Source: Acidobacteriota bacterium (GTDB lineage: Bacteria; Acidobacteriota; Terriglobia; Bryobacterales; Bryobacteraceae). Taken from it: DNA of 64,000 nt. Position 1 is the stretch's first letter, and each line of letters starts with the position of its first letter. The stretch lies in NCBI GenBank assembly GCA_016870995.1, contig VFZU01000007.1, forward strand, positions 1 through 64,000, written 5' to 3'. A model generated the notes under the pieces. The model was not told where the DNA came from, did not search any database, and worked only from the letters and a program-made list of their open reading frames with translations. Positions 29,958 through 40,200 of the stretch are shown here, one piece after another. The position numbers and the translations under genes were made by a program.

Positions 29958-31170
29958 TCACAAGCCAAATCAGCAGGTCCGTCGCCAGGTGAAACAGCAG
30001 CAAGTGCCGGTAGGTCTCGCAGGCATCGGCCAGTGAGGCAATCCCATACTCATAACCCATTGCAGCGAGCACTGCCCACAAGATCGGACGATTTCCAACC
30101 CTCCATGCCGCAACGCCAATCACGATGAAGATGTGCCACGGAGCACGCAAAAACAGCCACGACTTAAGCTGGCTGTACCAGCCAAAGCTTGTGGACAAAG
30201 TGCAATAGCGCTTCCCGGTCGAGCGTTCGTAATTGCCGAGATTCACGGCCCGGATCTGCGTAGCCTCCGTGCTCAAGTCGGCCCAGAGCACTTCCGCTGT
30301 CACGCTCGGGTGAGTCAGGTAGTAGCGCAAGGCATTGCCATAGCCGCCCGCGGGATAAAAACTTTTTAGCCACTCCGTGTTTTGGGCGGGACTGTCTGGC
30401 ATGAAGGCATGCGTGCCCACGAGGTGCCGATCTTCGGCACGAATCTTGAGGGCATCGAGGGCCTGCGGGTCCTTCTGGGCGAGTTTGAAAAAGGCGAGGT
30501 TGTAATACGCCGTTGCCTTGTATTCATCTTTCGTTTGGCTCAGCATGTAGCCGCCACCAGCCAGCAAAGCCAGGGCCGCAGGGAGAAACCTGCGATTCTT
30601 TTCAGCCAATAGAATCAGGCCAAGCAGCACCGCCAGTGGAGCGTGAGGCGCTTTCGCAAGCGCGAAGCAGGTACCGGCAATGGCAAGCGGGATGGGCTGC
30701 TTTGCCAGCCACGAAGCAAACAGCAGCAACAAAAACAGGATGCTCGCGGTATCGAAGTAAAAGCTGTGAAAGTAGGTCACATAGGCCGCGTCTGTAAAGG
30801 CAATTACCGCGAAAAGATTTGGCGCAAGTTGCTTGCGGATCATTAGCCACGCAGACCCCATAAAGATCGCTGTGTGCAAAAGACCCAGCCAGATGATGTC
30901 GAATGGCTGCGTGCCGGCCACTGTCACCGCAAGCTTCGCCAGCCAGACTTCGATGCCCCAATAAGGGCTCTGCCACGCAGCCGCCCGGTTGCTTTGCCAA
31001 TACCGGTGAAAGAAATGGAATGTCGGCTGCGGCCCTGGATCGACGGGGCTCAAAGCGAATCGCCCGATCACTTTGGCAAAGTCTCCATTGTCGGCCAGAC
31101 CCGTGATCGGCGCGAGCCAAAGCTGCCAGGCGACGGGGATGAGAAAGACAAGAAGCCAGAGACGAGTCAC
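29923..31170 (-). CDS. Polytopic membrane protein of unknown function
   Basis: About 415 residues with 8-10 predicted membrane segments (LWLLVFLIPVAWQLW, FDIIWLGLLHTAIFMG, ALLAGGGYML, IFIVIGVAAWRV and others) and an extracytoplasmic loop rich in charged and aromatic residues (TKDEYKATAYYN...HAFMPDSP). The layout recalls membrane glycosyltransferases of the PMT/ArnT type, but I cannot see a decisive motif. The start is unclear: the frame is open to 31248, and GTG codons lie at 31197 and 31170. I chose 31170 because it avoids overlap with the divergent kinase gene. It is cotranscribed with the YbhN-like gene downstream. Confidence 0.65.
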   Translation of the reverse strand: MTRLWLLVFLIPVAWQLWLAPITGLADNGDFAKVIGRFALSPVDPGPQPTFHFFHRYWQSNRAAAWQSPYWGIEVWLAKLAVTVAGTQPFDIIWLGLLHTAIFMGSAWLMIRKQLAPNLFAVIAFTDAAYVTYFHSFYFDTASILFLLLLFASWLAKQPIPLAIAGTCFALAKAPHAPLAVLLGLILLAEKNRRFLPAALALLAGGGYMLSQTKDEYKATAYYNLAFFKLAQKDPQALDALKIRAEDRHLVGTHAFMPDSPAQNTEWLKSFYPAGGYGNALRYYLTHPSVTAEVLWADLSTEATQIRAVNLGNYERSTGKRYCTLSTSFGWYSQLKSWLFLRAPWHIFIVIGVAAWRVGNRPILWAVLAAMGYEYGIASLADACETYRHLLLFHLATDLLIWLVIETQSKPASSL

Positions 31171-31190
31171 ACTTGTTCTAACTTCAAAGA

Positions 31191-31637
31191 GTGACACAGG
31201 CGAAGGTGATTGTGCTGATCGGTATCCCAGGCTCAGGCAAATCGACATGGGCGGCGAAACAGAACGCCACCGTAATCAGTTCCGACGAACTGCGCGGAGT
31301 GCTCAGCGGCGATGTCAAGAACCAGGACATCCACGCGAAGGTCTTTGCCACGATGCGCTACTTGCTCCGCACCCGGCTCGAACTGGGCGCGACGCCCACC
31401 ATTATCGATGCCACAAACATCCGTCGCAAAGATCGCAAAGCTTGGCTCCAAATCGCGCACAAATTTGGTGCCAGCGTGGATGCAGTCCTTTTCGATCTGC
31501 CCATCGAAGTGGCCCTCGAAAGAAATCGCAAACGGGATCGAGTCGTGCCCGAAGATGTCATTCGCTCCATGGCCAAACGGCTTCAACTTCCAACCATCGA
31601 AGAGGGCTTCAAGAAGATTTCGACCATTGTCGCGTAG
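31191..31637 (+). CDS. Small AAA-type P-loop kinase
   Basis: 148 residues. A Walker A motif GIPGSGKST lies at the N-terminus, followed by ISSDELRGVL, IIDATNIRRKDR and a lid with LERNRKRDRVVPEDVI. This order matches the polynucleotide-kinase-like/zeta-toxin-like family of single-domain kinases (as in the N-terminal half of bacterial Pnkp). It could phosphorylate a nucleic acid end or a small molecule; no partner gene tells which. The start is a GTG at 31191. The 3' end overlaps the MFS gene tail to tail by 29 bases. Confidence 0.8.
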   Translation: MTQAKVIVLIGIPGSGKSTWAAKQNATVISSDELRGVLSGDVKNQDIHAKVFATMRYLLRTRLELGATPTIIDATNIRRKDRKAWLQIAHKFGASVDAVLFDLPIEVALERNRKRDRVVPEDVIRSMAKRLQLPTIEEGFKKISTIVA

Positions 31638-32874
31638 CCCACAGCCACAATAAGACCGGCAGAGCGGTGAGGGCAGCGACGTAAGTTGCGACACGTTGCG
31701 CCGGGATTCCCGAGTCGATCGCCTCGCCAGCAAAAAAACTGGATAGCGAAATCGAGGTCATCATCAGCGCGAACTCAAGGCTGGTCACCCGGCCCCGAAA
31801 CTTGTCCTCAGAAAGCGTTTGCACAAGCGTGCTCGAAAACACATAGTTCATCGAAGTTCCAGCATGGCCAATCACGACGGCGATCGCAGCGAGGCCAAGG
31901 CTCGGCGCCAGGCCAAGGCCCATATAGCCGGCGCAGGCAATGGCAAAGCCAAGGCAGATGCTCCAATGCAATCGGCTGAGTTGCATCGACACCAGCGGAG
32001 ACCCAAGCATCGGGCCGATAAAGCTGCCAACGCCGCGTGCTCCCATCAGAGTGCTCATGCCGAGCATGCCCGCCTGTGAAGGAGACAAGCCCCAGCCATC
32101 CAGTTTGAATACGCCTTCGCCCAGTACTGGCAGCAGTACCCAGTTGGCGCCGATCAATCCAACACCCGCCTTGATCAGCAGGATTGGCTTCAGATTCGCA
32201 TGGCTCTGAATGTAGCGCCAGCCTTCCAGAATTGGCGAGAAGTCAAAGAGATCTCGAAATCGCAATGGGGCTTGGCCTTCGGCATGGGCTTCCGTCGTGA
32301 CGATGCGCGTCAGCAACCAGGCCGACACCAGAAACGTAAGCGCATCCATGATGAAAACCGCATTGCGTCCCAGGCTTGCGGCAACAAAACCGCCCAGCGC
32401 GGCGCCGAGAAAAAAGTTCACCGCCCAGGTCGTCGCGCCAAGCGCGTTAGCAGTCAGGATTTCCTTTTCATCCCGGCAAAGGTTCGGCATCAAGCTCGAG
32501 CGTCCATGCTCAAACAGGGCCCACATCACCGTCTCGAGAAACATCAGTACATAAAGCATCCAGATGCGGTCTGCCGATTGCGCAAACAACATCCCGCCGA
32601 TGATGAAGAAGCGCGCAATATCAGCAAAAATCATCACGCGGCGGCGGCTCATACGGTCGTTGAGGACCCCAGCGATCGGAGAAGTCAACACCTGAGGAAA
32701 CACCATGAAGACCGTAGCAAGCGCAACGGTTCTGGCACTGCCGGTCAGCTCTAGCAGAAGACTGAAGATTGCGACCGCGTTAAACCAGTCGCCAATTTCG
32801 CTTACGACCTGCGCCATCCAAAGCCGACGCACGTTGGGGTTGGTTCGGAGCAGGTTGGCGTAAGCAGTAAGCAT
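31609..32874 (-). CDS. MFS transporter (EntS/MFS_3-like)
   Basis: 421 residues with 12 hydrophobic segments. The N-terminus (LLRTNPNVRRLWMAQVVSEIGDWF) and GVLNDRMSRRRVMI between helices 2 and 3 match the MFS_3 group, which includes the enterobactin exporter EntS and many predicted drug or metabolite exporters. Its ATG overlaps the trpS stop by one base (TGATG), so it is translationally coupled to trpS. The substrate is unknown. Confidence 0.87.
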   Translation of the reverse strand: MLTAYANLLRTNPNVRRLWMAQVVSEIGDWFNAVAIFSLLLELTGSARTVALATVFMVFPQVLTSPIAGVLNDRMSRRRVMIFADIARFFIIGGMLFAQSADRIWMLYVLMFLETVMWALFEHGRSSLMPNLCRDEKEILTANALGATTWAVNFFLGAALGGFVAASLGRNAVFIMDALTFLVSAWLLTRIVTTEAHAEGQAPLRFRDLFDFSPILEGWRYIQSHANLKPILLIKAGVGLIGANWVLLPVLGEGVFKLDGWGLSPSQAGMLGMSTLMGARGVGSFIGPMLGSPLVSMQLSRLHWSICLGFAIACAGYMGLGLAPSLGLAAIAVVIGHAGTSMNYVFSSTLVQTLSEDKFRGRVTSLEFALMMTSISLSSFFAGEAIDSGIPAQRVATYVAALTALPVLLWLWATRQWSKSS

Positions 32875-33860
32875 CAGGTGGTGTAAACGCCCATCCGCTG
32901 CTTGGTCAGTCGAACCGTTTGCTCGGCGATCGGCGCCACACGGCTCCGGCCCTCTTCAAGAATGTTGGCAAGGTAGCTCGGGTCCGCCGTAATTTCTTTG
33001 AACTTCGCCTGAATCGGCTCCAGATATGCGATCACCATCTCAGCCACAGTCTTCTTCAAGTCGCCATAGCGCATCCCAGTGAACTTGGCTTTCATGGCAT
33101 CGTCTGTCGTCTCATCGAAGGCCTGATAGATCGCAAGCAGGTTCTGGACGCCGGGTCCCATCGTCTCAAAGTCGACGTGAGGGTTCGAGTCCGTCGTGGC
33201 GCGATTGAACTTCTTGCGAATTACGGCCGGCTCGTCGAGCATCGCGATGGCATGGCCGCTACCGGCGGCGGATTTGCTCATCTTCTTTTCCGGCTCATCC
33301 AGGCCCATCACGCGAGCGCCCACCGTGGGCAACTTGGTCTCGGGCATCACAAAGGTCTCGCCATAGAGCGAATTAAAGCGCTGGGCAATGTCGCGGGTGA
33401 GCTCAAGGTGCTGGCTTTGGTCGTCGCCCACCGGCACAACGCTGGCCTGGTAAAGCAGAATATCGGCGGCCATCAACACGGGGTACTGCATCAGGCCAGA
33501 GAGAATCGTCTCCTGTCCAGCTGCTTTCGATTTGTACTGGGTCATGCGCTCAAGCCAGCCAATCGGCGTGAGGCAGGTGAGCAACCAGGAAAGCTCAGAG
33601 TGGCCCGGCACAGTGCTTTGCGCGATCACCGTGGAGTGCTTCGGGTCGATACCGCAGGCGATAAAGATCCCGGCAATCTCAAGGATCTTTCTTCGTAGTT
33701 CTTCCGGCGATTGGTAGACTGTAATCGCGTGCAGATCAACAATACAGAAGATGCTCTCGTAGTCGTATTGAATCTTCGTCCAATTTTTGAGCGCACCTAG
33801 ATAGTTGCCGATGTGCAGGTTCCCTGTGGGCTGCACACCCGATAAGACCCTCTTTTTCAT
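32874..33860 (-). CDS. trpS: Tryptophanyl-tRNA synthetase
   Basis: 328 residues from the ATG at 33860. A class I synthetase with SGVQPTGNLHIGNYLGA (HIGH-type motif HIGN) and KKMSKS near residue 190, plus DIAQRFNSLYGETF and MGLDEPEKKMSKSA. Length is normal for bacterial TrpRS. The start codon shares the palindrome CATG with the ATG of the divergent methyltransferase gene, so the two coding regions leave no intergenic DNA. It is followed directly by the MFS gene. Confidence 0.95.
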   Translation of the reverse strand: MKKRVLSGVQPTGNLHIGNYLGALKNWTKIQYDYESIFCIVDLHAITVYQSPEELRRKILEIAGIFIACGIDPKHSTVIAQSTVPGHSELSWLLTCLTPIGWLERMTQYKSKAAGQETILSGLMQYPVLMAADILLYQASVVPVGDDQSQHLELTRDIAQRFNSLYGETFVMPETKLPTVGARVMGLDEPEKKMSKSAAGSGHAIAMLDEPAVIRKKFNRATTDSNPHVDFETMGPGVQNLLAIYQAFDETTDDAMKAKFTGMRYGDLKKTVAEMVIAYLEPIQAKFKEITADPSYLANILEEGRSRVAPIAEQTVRLTKQRMGVYTT

Positions 33861-35085
33861 GTCGAATTCCAATTCTCTCACTGAATCCCCCACCGAGACG
33901 TTTCCGGTGGAAAAGCTTGTTTATGGCGGCGCTGGCCTCGCGCGCCATCAGGGCCGCGTGTACATGCTGCCGAAAGTTGTGCCTGGCGACGTGGTGGAAG
34001 CGATGGCGAAGAAGAGCAAGTCGAACTTCATTGACGCTCGTGTTGAGCAAATCGTCACTCCCTCGCCAGACCGCATCGAGCCCGCCTGCCGGCACTTCGC
34101 CCGTTGTGGCGGTTGCCACTACCAGATGATGAGCTACGAGAAGCAGCTTGAGTGGAAGCGCGCGATCCTGCGAGAGTTGTTCGAGCGGGCCCGCCTCACT
34201 CTCGATGTCGAGATTGAAACGATCTCAGCCGAGCCTTGGGGATACCGCAACCGCACTCAGTTTCACTTTCACGACGGCAAGGTCGGCTTCCTCGAAGTCG
34301 CCAGTCACAAGCTCGTCCCTGTCGATCAATGCCCTGTCTCTTCGCCCAAAATTAACGAAGTGCTGAAGGTGCTCAACCTGATCGCGAAAGATCATCGTTT
34401 CCCGAAGTTCTTAAAATCGCTGGAAGTATTCACCAATGAGACCGACGTGCAATTGAACGTGGTCGACACAAACGCTCCCATCGCCAGGCACTTCTTTGAA
34501 TGGATGGAACACGAGATCAAGGGCGTGAAGTCCGGGGCCATCCAGTATGGGGCGGCCGGTTACGACTGGAAGGTGAGCTACCGCAGCTTCTTCCAGGTAA
34601 ATCGCTTTCTCGTCGATGCCCTCGCCGATCTTTCCGTGCGTGGGCTCAACGGCGCTCATGCGCTTGATCTTTATGCTGGCGTTGGTTTGTTCAGCCTTCC
34701 TTTATCCAAAAAGTTTGAACGTGTAACGGCAGTCGAGTCGGGCAAGGTCGCCATGTATGACCTTGAGGCCAATTCCCGAAACTACAGTGTCGAAAATGTT
34801 CGCATCGTGCAGGCCAACGTCGATGCCTATCTGACCGATCTCACGGAGAAGCCCGATGTCATTCTTGCCGATCCGCCGAGGAGCGGTCTGGGCAAGGTGG
34901 CCGCAGAGCAACTGGCTCGCGTCCAATCCCCTGAGCTGCGCTTGGTCAGCTGTGATCCTTCAACGCTGGTGCGAGACTTGCAGGTGTTGATGGCTACGGG
35001 TTACAAGGTGGAAGAAATGGTCCTGATCGACCTGTTCCCGAATACCTTCCATATGGAAACCGTTACAAAGCTAAAGCTTGCCTAA
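33859..35085 (+). CDS. TrmA/RlmD-type rRNA (uracil-5-)-methyltransferase
   Basis: 408 residues. It begins with a TRAM-like domain (EKLVYGGAGLARHQGRVYMLPKVVPGDVVEA). A 4Fe-4S ligand set follows (CRHFARCGGCHYQ and a later CPVSSPK). Then come the AdoMet-binding DLYAGVGLFSLPL, LADPPRSGLG, and the catalytic SCDPSTLVRDLQ with the nucleophilic Cys. This is the RumA/RlmD family, which makes m5U in 23S rRNA or tRNA; which site is modified cannot be read. The ATG at 33859 overlaps the divergent trpS start within CATG. A GTG at 33907 is an alternative start that would leave some leader. Confidence 0.9.
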   Translation: MSNSNSLTESPTETFPVEKLVYGGAGLARHQGRVYMLPKVVPGDVVEAMAKKSKSNFIDARVEQIVTPSPDRIEPACRHFARCGGCHYQMMSYEKQLEWKRAILRELFERARLTLDVEIETISAEPWGYRNRTQFHFHDGKVGFLEVASHKLVPVDQCPVSSPKINEVLKVLNLIAKDHRFPKFLKSLEVFTNETDVQLNVVDTNAPIARHFFEWMEHEIKGVKSGAIQYGAAGYDWKVSYRSFFQVNRFLVDALADLSVRGLNGAHALDLYAGVGLFSLPLSKKFERVTAVESGKVAMYDLEANSRNYSVENVRIVQANVDAYLTDLTEKPDVILADPPRSGLGKVAAEQLARVQSPELRLVSCDPSTLVRDLQVLMATGYKVEEMVLIDLFPNTFHMETVTKLKLA

Positions 35086-35880
35086 TAGGGCGGCGGCTTT
35101 CGGGTTGTTGTTTGAATTTGCCCGGGCTTCGGCTGTTTCCCCTCGATAGCTGTTCACTTTTGGATTCGCACCGCGATCCAGAAGTAGTTGTAGGATTTCC
35201 AGCTCAACCGTCTTGGCGAGAGCTTCAAAGTAGACCGGGTCGCCTAGAGAGTTCAGCTTGTTTGGGTTGGCGCCGGCCTTCAGCAGCACCTCGATGGGTC
35301 GATTGCCGATTTTCTTGCTAGCTTTGATCGCTGCCTCGAGCGGCATGGTGGAAGAGGCGTCGTTTGGGTCAGCTCCAGCTTCAAGCACAGCTTCGAGGAT
35401 GTCAATCCGCTCTGGGGCTTTTTCGAGGCGATAGAGCGCCGTGATGATGAAGCTACCACTATTACGGCTCCCTCGCAGTCTAACTTGCACTGCCGCCTCC
35501 TTGACCGCATTGACATCGCCGTTGCGAATGGCGGAATCGAGCGGCGCGGTCGAGATCGGCTTGAACGAAACAGGCTTGTTGGCCTCCTCCGGATTGGCGC
35601 GCATCATCAACAGCGTGGCGATCTGGCCACCAATCACCAGGAGTGCTGGGCTTGCTGCGATCAATAGAACCACGATCCGGAAAACAGGCGCTTTGATCGC
35701 CAAAAACCAAGCCGCCAGCGCCACCAGGACGATCCCCGGAAGGATAAGCATCAAGAAGACAACGGACAGAGGGTTGGACTTGGAAGGACCAGCGGCTGCC
35801 AGGCCAAGAACGAAAAAGACGGCGATGATGGCAGCGTCCAGTGCCAGCGCGGCCCAGAACAGTATGGAGACGATCAGCAT
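35071..35880 (-). CDS. Membrane-anchored ankyrin-repeat protein
   Basis: 269 residues. Three hydrophobic segments occupy about residues 1-95, and the rest holds four to five ankyrin-type repeats (PLDSAIRNGDVNAVKEA, EAVLEAGADPNDASSTMPLEAAI, EVLLKAGANPNKLN, QLLLDRGANPKVNS). Ankyrin repeats bind proteins. The gene lies 3 bases after the stop of the 444-residue protein upstream, so the two are surely cotranscribed and may interact. It overlaps the end of the methyltransferase gene by 15 bases. Confidence 0.8.
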   Translation of the reverse strand: MLIVSILFWAALALDAAIIAVFFVLGLAAAGPSKSNPLSVVFLMLILPGIVLVALAAWFLAIKAPVFRIVVLLIAASPALLVIGGQIATLLMMRANPEEANKPVSFKPISTAPLDSAIRNGDVNAVKEAAVQVRLRGSRNSGSFIITALYRLEKAPERIDILEAVLEAGADPNDASSTMPLEAAIKASKKIGNRPIEVLLKAGANPNKLNSLGDPVYFEALAKTVELEILQLLLDRGANPKVNSYRGETAEARANSNNNPKAAALLGKL

Positions 35881-35883
35881 AAG

Positions 35884-37218
35884 TTACGCACTCAACCAGC
35901 CTCGCACCATATCCCGGCCGCAGTAGGTCAATGCAGTGTAGCGCTCTGGCTTCCACCAGCCCTTAAGTACACGTTCCTGCCCCAGCCCGCTGCTGCCTTT
36001 CTTTACTTGGCGGATCAGATTTCGAGCTGCATCGAATTGGCCAGCGCGGGCCTGCGCAATCATCTTTTTCCGTGCTTCATTCAGTCTGGGCAACATCAGC
36101 TCGCGGTCGAATCTCTCGATTGCGGCAAGAAGGTGTTTGCCTGACAGAAGGTTTTTTCGCAGCCATTCCAGCACCGCCGCTTCGGTGCCGAAGTTCTTCA
36201 TGTAGTTATCTACTTCGGCAATGTTTGCTTGCGAGAACGACTTGCCAGGATTGTCTAGCGTCCAGCCGATTGGCTGCGCGAATTTGACCGCACGTTTGTT
36301 GTGGTAGTCGATCTTGGCACCGCCGCCAGAGCCGCCGTCAATCGTATCGACAAACATACCTGCAAGGTTGCCAACGACGATACCAACGTGAGCCGCAGCC
36401 GCTCCACCCGCACAAAGCAAATGCTTGAAGTCGCCTTCGCCATCGACATAGTAAATGTCGCCTACTTCCATTTGGGGGCGAACCTGGGCATTGTCGTCAT
36501 TGAAGCCCTTCGGGCCCAAGTCATATTGATCGCTGCGCAACTTGGTGGCGGACGTTAGCAACTTGCCCGATTCCAGAGTTCTTTGTGCAGGGGAACCCAG
36601 TTCGAGTTGTGGGCCGCCTGGCGTCCCAACGTCCGGTTTGCGTTCTCCAATCATCTCAAGGCCTGCCGCCTGATAGGTGGCGCGAGCCGTCATCACACAA
36701 TTGGTGCCGCCGGAACGCTTCGCATCCTTCAGCCCCACCTCGGATTCCTTCTTTGAAAAATAGCCGTTCAGTGAATAAAAAACCGTAAGCAGGTCATTGC
36801 CAAGATCGGCGCCGACATGCGCCTTGGCGATGGCGGCAACACGTTGCCGGACCTGTGAAACGGATTCGTAGAATTCGCTATCGAAAACGTACTTCTTGGC
36901 GTTGGAGCGCAACTGCTCTCGGATAGGCGCACACGCAAGCATCGCTTTGCACAGGTTGTGCAGAAAGGGGTTTACACGATAGCTGTCTTCCGGTGCGGCC
37001 TGCAGGTACTGGCCGCCAAGGCAAATTCCGTACATGCCAGCCGCCAAGGCGTTGATGGCGCAGGTGTTCATGAAGCTTTCGCGTTTGAGAAGCTCGCGGA
37101 AATGCTTCTTCAGGTCGGCATTGTCGCGGTTGGCGGCGATTTGCGTGATGATCTCGAGAAGTGCGGACTCAGTAGAGTCGTCTTTAATTGTTTCGAGTTT
37201 GGCGATGATGTCCTGCAT
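35884..37218 (-). CDS. Hypothetical protein with possible Cys/His peptidase-like core
   Basis: 444 residues; no family recognised with confidence. Residues 1-160 are mostly helical and without a signal peptide. The segment SGGTNCVMTARATYQAAG (Cys174) followed about 100 residues later by GAAAAHVGIVVGN (His277) and GGSGGGAKIDYH resembles the Cys and His blocks of NlpC/P60 or CHAP-type papain-fold enzymes, including a preceding DIYYVDG. The C-terminal 130 residues are basic and helical. Cotranscribed with a membrane-anchored ankyrin protein 3 bases downstream. An effector/immunity pair is possible but unproven. Confidence 0.55.
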   Translation of the reverse strand: MQDIIAKLETIKDDSTESALLEIITQIAANRDNADLKKHFRELLKRESFMNTCAINALAAGMYGICLGGQYLQAAPEDSYRVNPFLHNLCKAMLACAPIREQLRSNAKKYVFDSEFYESVSQVRQRVAAIAKAHVGADLGNDLLTVFYSLNGYFSKKESEVGLKDAKRSGGTNCVMTARATYQAAGLEMIGERKPDVGTPGGPQLELGSPAQRTLESGKLLTSATKLRSDQYDLGPKGFNDDNAQVRPQMEVGDIYYVDGEGDFKHLLCAGGAAAAHVGIVVGNLAGMFVDTIDGGSGGGAKIDYHNKRAVKFAQPIGWTLDNPGKSFSQANIAEVDNYMKNFGTEAAVLEWLRKNLLSGKHLLAAIERFDRELMLPRLNEARKKMIAQARAGQFDAARNLIRQVKKGSSGLGQERVLKGWWKPERYTALTYCGRDMVRGWLSA

Positions 37219-37268
37219 GTCTGCTCCGTAAGGCAGAGCGATAACGTGTGCAGGATTCGATCAGCAGC

Positions 37269-40200
37269 TTAAGAAAAATTTTCGGTCTTGCGTTGAAAGT
37301 ACTCCCGCACACCCTTGCGGAAGAAAAGCTCAATCAGGTTCAGCAGCAGGGCCAGACCAAGCAGGAGGGGCCAGAGGGCCAGGGAGGTCTCAATTTGCCG
37401 GCCGCCGCCACGGAAGATGTCGCCGGATTTCGGCTCAAAGGTTCCGCCACTGAAGCGTGCCAGTTGCTTGAGCAGTTCAGAATTGTTGCCGTATTCGACA
37501 ACTTCCGATTCCTGACGGTAGAAACCAACTTCTGGGAAGAGTCGGGTGGTTTCGGCGGGGCGAACGCGGAACAGTCCGGTACGATCGGCAATCAACAGAC
37601 GACCGCGATATACGCCAGCTGCAACCTTTTGCAGCGGCACAGGCTGACGGAATTCGTAAGGCCCAAATGCAAAGATCGCGGGTGGTGTCGTCTTGGCATC
37701 TTCGCTCGAAGGCAGCCGGTAGGTAACTTCCAGCTCGCGGTTTGTAGGGTCAAACGTGAGCGAAGAATCTTCTGATTCCGAGTGCGGAAGCAGGTCACGT
37801 AATACATTGCCCCAGAAGCGGTCGAACCCTCGCCACGCCATCCAATTTTCGGCCCAGCGGCTCTTGGCGTCAGAGGTAAACACGGTGACGCGCCCAAGGC
37901 CATATTGCCAGCGAGCCAGCAGCGGATCTTTGGTGTCGCCTTTCTCGCCAGGGACAGTCAGCAGAAGGTCCGCCGATGGTTTCGCCTCGTACTTGACATA
38001 GCCCTTAAGGACGGGCGCTTTGTCGATCGCAGTGCCATCAAGGATCTCGGCGGCTCGCATCAGGATCGGTTGGGCGGGTTTCTCAACAGCTGTCGAGCCG
38101 GTGAACTCCATAACGTCTCGCAGCAGGATCTGTTCGAGACCACTCGGGTCAGTCAGGAAGTAGCTCTTACCCTTGGAGAACTGAGCAACCTTTTCAAGGT
38201 AGCCCTTGTTCACGTCCTGCCCAAGGCCCACCGTCGAAATGGTGACGCGCTGGGTGCCGGCTTCTCGTGCAAGGTTGATCGAGTCGCCTTCCTCAGAGAT
38301 GCCGTCCGTGAGGAGCACGATGTGCTTGAAGGTAGCCTTCACGGGGACGATCTTCTTGAATGCTTCCGTCAGCGCGGGGGCAATCTGCGTACCGCCATCC
38401 GGTGTGACGCCAGCGACGAGGCGCTTGATCAGTACCTTGTCTTCCGCCTTGCGGATGGGGACAGCCCACTGGTGAGAGTTGTCGAAAATCAGCACGCCGA
38501 TCAGGTCGATCGGGCGGAGGTTCTCAATCACGCCGATCGAGGCGATGCGGGCCAACTCCATTTTGCGGCCTTCCATCGAGGAGCTCTTGTCAACGATCAG
38601 AACGACACAGGTGCCTTCGGGGCTGCGTGGCGGGGCGAGCTTGGCAGGGAGGGTGCGTTCCAGGGCGTCCTCGGGGGTGCCAGGCTTCTTCTCAACATAT
38701 TGGTTGCGCTCGCCGCCAATCGTCAGCAGGCCGCCACCGCGTTTGACGTAGGTCTCGATCGCACCCTTGGCTGTGGGCGAGTAGCCTGCCAGATCCTGAT
38801 TGTTGAGCACAACAACTTCGTACTTCTGCAGGGTGTCGATCGGCAGGTCAGCCTGCTTGGTGACTTCGAACTGATACGAATCAACCGCACGCATGAAGTT
38901 GATGTCGGTACCGGCAGGGTCCTGTGTGACGTAAAGCATGCGCGGCTTCTGGATGTACACGGCCTGATCAAAGCGTGCTTCGCCAAGCTCGCCAGCGTTG
39001 AGTGTGCCGGAGAGATGAATGACTCCCGAAGTCGTAATCGCTGAAGTGATCGTGAGGTCGTTCGAGCCAGGCTTTAGTTTCACGTCGCCCGCACCGATGG
39101 TCTTGCCCTCGGCCTTCAGGTCGAGCTTGGCGCTTGCCTCGCGCGGGGAGCGTAGGGTGATCTCAACAGGGAACTTTTCCCCAGCAAAGGCCTGGGGCGG
39201 CATCTTGACGGCTTCGATAGAAAGCTGTGGCTTTTGGCGACCCTTGAGCAGATAGGTGTCGATCGGGATGTTCATCTGCTGCGCTTGCCAGAGGGCTTGC
39301 ATCGCGTTGCCTTCGGTCTCCATCCCGTCGCTGACGACGACGAAATGAGGAACCAGGCCCGCGGGCGTGGACGCAATCGCGTCACGGATGGCGGCTTCGA
39401 GATTGGTGCCGAGGCCGACATCTCCTGAGGTGGGCTTGAGCGTGCCGGTCGCTTCTTCTGTTGTGAAAGGGCGTACGCCACGAGCGAAGGGCAGCACGCG
39501 CACGACATGGCGTCCACGAGCGCGTTGAACATCGCTCACGCGGGCTGCCAGTTGATCAATGTCTTGTTGCGTCAGGCTCTGTGACGTGTCGGCCAAAATG
39601 GTGACGGCCAGCTTGGTTTCGAACAGCGACATCGCTGGGCCGAACAGGGCGATCGCGATCGCTGCGACTGCGGCGAGCTTGAGCCAGAGGCGTTGGCGCT
39701 TGGCGAAGAGCCACCATTCAACCATCAGAATCAGCCCGCCAGCGAGCGCAAGCCAGCGCCAGAGTTCTTTCGCTTCTGGAGAGCTGATGCCCTCAGGCGG
39801 AATGCCGCTCGCAATGCTTGAAGGTGCATCCCAGCTCTTGTCAGGCAGGTCCGGCAACGTCAGCGAGTAGACGATTTCGCGCGAACCATCCAGAATACGA
39901 ACGGTTCCTGGATATGGCATGTAGCTGCGCAGCATGCCGTTCTCGACGGTGAAGGGCAGCGCCTTGCCGTCGCCGGTGAGCACTTGTAGAGTCTTGCTTT
40001 CGACATCACCAACGGGAAGTTGGATCGCACCAGGGCTTGCCGCGACACTCTCCCATTGCTTGTAGCTGTCCGGCGCCAGATATCGGAGGATGTTGGCGAT
40101 TAGAAGAGGACCGGTGACTTCCTGGCGCATGGCCGTCTTGGCGGGTTGAAAGCCGAGGCGTACCGTGCCTTTCCCCGCCATTAACAGCGGCCCACTTTCG

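Noticed and set aside
33000-36000. Replication origin at the C-rich to G-rich transition
   Set aside because: No dnaA, dnaN or gyrB, no DnaA-box cluster noticed, and the transition looks gradual.
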